Shown here: in pieces, positions 62,327-64,000 of the stretch
How positions within the stretch are numbered: the first letter of the stretch is position 1
Layout of the letters: every line of letters begins with the position of its first letter
DNA from: UBA2988 sp965237965
Lineage (GTDB): Bacteria > Gemmatimonadota > Gemmatimonadetes > Longimicrobiales > Gaopeijiaceae
Assembly: GCA_965237965.1 (NCBI GenBank)
Contig: CBDEGT010000002.1
Coordinates: 1,054,001 to 1,118,000, forward strand
Reading direction: 5' to 3'
DNA: 64,000 nt
The notes under the pieces: generated by a model
Database searches by the model: none
What the model was told of the DNA's origin: nothing
The model's input: the letters and a program-made list of their open reading frames with translations, nothing else
Made by a program: the position numbers and the translations under genes

Positions 62327-63528
62327 GAATACTCTGAATAAGTCGGTCCCTGGGACATTAGATTTACGGGGCGGGAGTTCAAGGGCTGAGCGGGACGATC
62401 GGGGAGGCGGACGATGGAGCAGGTGACGTTCGCGGATGTGGAGTACGAGGGGAAGAAGCGGCGGACGCGGCGGGAGCTGTTTCTGGAGCGGATGGAGGCG
62501 CTGATTCCGTGGGAGCGTCTGGAGGCGCGGATTCGGCCGTTGTATCCGAAGGCGGGGCGGGGGCGGCAGCCGTACCCGTTGGCGGCGATGCTGAGGATTC
62601 ACTGCGTGCAGCTGTTCTACAACCTGAGCGACCCGGGGATGGAGGACATGCTGTACGAGATCGAGTCGGTGCGGCGGTTCGCGGGGCTGCGTTTGACGGG
62701 TCCGCTGCCGGACGAGACGACGATTCTGAACTTTCGGCACCTGCTGGAGCGGCACAGGCTGGGGCGTGGTTTGTTCGAGGAGATCAACGCGCACCTGGCG
62801 GAGCGGGGCTACCGGGTGCGGGCGGGGACGATCGTGGACGCGAGCATCATCGCGGCGCCGTCATCGACGAAGAACCGGGAGGGGGCGCGGGATCCGGAGA
62901 TGCATCAGACGAGGAAGGGCAACGAGTGGCACTTCGGGATGAAGGCGCACATCGGGGTGGACGCGGAGACGGGACTGGTGCATGGCGTGCGGGCGACGCC
63001 GGCGAACACGCACGATCTTCGGGAGGCGGGGGCGTTGCTTCACGGCGGCGAGGAGGAGGTGTGGGCGGACGCGGGCTACCGGGGGATCGAGAAGTGGGTG
63101 GACACGGGAGGCCGTCCGGTGCAGTGGCATGTGGCGATGAGACCGGGGCGGCGGCGGCTCCTGGAGCAGGGCGGGGCGCGGTGGCTGCGCGAGCGGGACA
63201 AGGCCTCGGTGCGGGCAAACGTGGAGCACCCGTTCCTGTATGTGAAGCGCCGCTTCGGTTACCGGAAGGTTCGCTACCGCGGGCTGGCCAAGAACATGGA
63301 ACGGATCGCGCTGCTCCTGGGCTTCGCGAACCTGCTTGTGGCGGGCCGCTATTCGACGGCGTGAGCGGCCGGCGCGGGAAACATCCGCCCACGCGGGGCG
63401 CAACGAGGGGATCATCGGCCAGAACATGCCGGTTGGGCGCGTTTTCAGCCCGTCATCGCCCCCAAGACCGCTGAAACCGGCTCCCTCCGTCTCGCACCGC
63501 CCCCAGAAGGGCCTTGCTCAGAGCTTCC
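62327..63528 (+). mobile_element. IS5-family element (IS-A), copy 2
   Basis: 1202 bp, almost identical to 9715-10916 (a handful of substitutions). Flanked by CTAA on both sides (62323-62326, 63529-63532), a YTAR duplication. It lies inside the EAL gene, in the opposite orientation. Confidence 0.95.
62414..63364 (+). CDS. IS5-family transposase (IS-A copy 2)
   Basis: 316 residues, same as the protein at 9802 apart from Asn for Lys next to 'VEHPFLYVKRRFG'. All three catalytic blocks are intact. The recent insertion into the EAL gene suggests this family is mobile in this genome. Confidence 0.95.
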   Translation: MEQVTFADVEYEGKKRRTRRELFLERMEALIPWERLEARIRPLYPKAGRGRQPYPLAAMLRIHCVQLFYNLSDPGMEDMLYEIESVRRFAGLRLTGPLPDETTILNFRHLLERHRLGRGLFEEINAHLAERGYRVRAGTIVDASIIAAPSSTKNREGARDPEMHQTRKGNEWHFGMKAHIGVDAETGLVHGVRATPANTHDLREAGALLHGGEEEVWADAGYRGIEKWVDTGGRPVQWHVAMRPGRRRLLEQGGARWLRERDKASVRANVEHPFLYVKRRFGYRKVRYRGLAKNMERIALLLGFANLLVAGRYSTA

Positions 63529-64000
63529 CTAACGAAAGCACGGTCGATCTTGATAGTCCGGAAGGGAAGGTCGCGGAGGTGGCCAAGCGTTGAATACTTC
63601 GTGCCAAAGTCGTCCAGGCACAAGTCGATTCCCAGCGCTTGGATCTCCCGTAGAGTATCGTTCAGAGTCGAGGAGCCTTTGAGAAACGTGCTCTCAGTAA
63701 TGTCTAATCGCAACGAAGTCCCTGGCAGGCTGAATTCACTAAGTAACTCCTCAAGCCGAGATGCGAGACCCGGCATGTAGAGCTGCTGGGGAGAAATGTT
63801 CACCGCGATCGCGGGAACGTGCGTGGACTCTTGGCGCCATCCGGCGGCCACTGTACACACTTCGCGCAACACCCAATTCCCGATGGGTACGATGAGGCCT
63901 GACTCCTCAGCCACAGGCAAGAACTCCGCCGGCAGTACGAGTCCCTGATCGGGATGCTGCCAGCGTATGAGCGCCTCGAAACCCGTGAGCTGCCGGGTGT

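Larger units (their letters stand above)
62091..64000 (-). pseudogene. EAL-domain cyclic-di-GMP phosphodiesterase split by IS-A copy 2
   Basis: The 5' part (63533 to the window edge, continuing beyond) has 'EALIRWQHPDQGL', 'VNISPQQLY', 'LRLDITEST' and 'CLDDFGTKYSTLGHLRDLPF'. The 3' part (62091-62322) has 'GLEAVAEGVETEDEM' and 'GCDTVQGYLFSAP'. Removing the IS and one CTAA joins them exactly: 'IKIDRAFVRRLNSDGLGV'. All recognised EAL residues for metal and substrate binding were present before the insertion; now the EGVE and QGY motifs are separated, so the enzyme is inactive. Anything N-terminal of the EAL domain lies outside the window. Confidence 0.93.

Noticed and set aside
1..64000. tRNA, rRNA, CRISPR arrays, replication origins
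   Set aside because: None recognised on either strand by reading; a tRNAscan or CRISPR search could still find short features missed by eye.

Overview
The window is GC-rich DNA from a Gram-negative bacterium: there are many lipobox lipoproteins, outer-membrane beta-barrels, a periplasmic multiheme cytochrome and surface beta-helix proteins. DUF5916 and DUF3179 proteins, a DUF3147 protein, MetZ and NHLP/Nif11 RiPP leaders together would fit Gemmatimonadota or a similar soil/sediment lineage, but no rRNA or marker gene fixes this, so the taxonomy is a low-confidence inference.

1-9.6 kb is ordinary chromosome: a partial acyl-CoA dehydrogenase/oxidase, divergent purE-purK with a hairpin terminator, greA with a receiver-only response regulator, an esterase, a corrinoid-binding-type protein, a thioredoxin-fold protein, an M50-like membrane protease, metZ and a secreted lipocalin-like protein. 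9.7-25.7 kb is a surface-protein locus. Two different IS5-group elements lie in tandem and have replaced the 5' end of a giant DUF11/beta-helix gene, now a pseudogene. A truncated arylsulfotransferase follows, then an intact 2738-residue paralogue with two beta-helix modules.

26.8-35.4 kb is the most interesting part: a decayed biosynthetic cluster on the minus strand with a PPTase, a precursor with NHLP-type leaders, a GNAT-like acyltransferase, a spermidine-synthase-like enzyme, a FabZ-like dehydratase, ketosynthase, ACP, an NAD-epimerase split by an IS5/IS427-like element, a second ketosynthase remnant and the N-terminal piece of an NHLP-type HlyD exporter. It reads as a lipid-RiPP (selidamide-like) pathway. 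A separate Nif11-type precursor lies at 38.8-39.2 kb.

35.7-51.1 kb holds a DinB-like protein, a membrane protein, an ankyrin gene with an in-frame stop, a nine-heme cytochrome (class I domain plus octaheme HAO-like domain) with a frameshift, an HD-GYP regulator, and a likely minus-strand operon of two DUF3179 proteins, a beta-barrel, a Rieske-ThDP enzyme and a Rieske-glutamate-synthase-like enzyme. 51-64 kb is IS-rich and decayed: two IS3-family elements, gene fragments, a broken UbiA gene, a cold-shock-domain/methyltransferase fusion, a DUF5916 barrel between 64-bp direct repeats, a DUF3147 protein, and an EAL-domain gene cut exactly by a second, nearly identical copy of the first IS.

At least eight genes carry frameshifts, stops, deletions or IS insertions. 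Several frameshifts sit at short homopolymers, so some may be sequence errors rather than true decay; the IS insertions and the HlyD/ketosynthase junction are structural and not of that kind.
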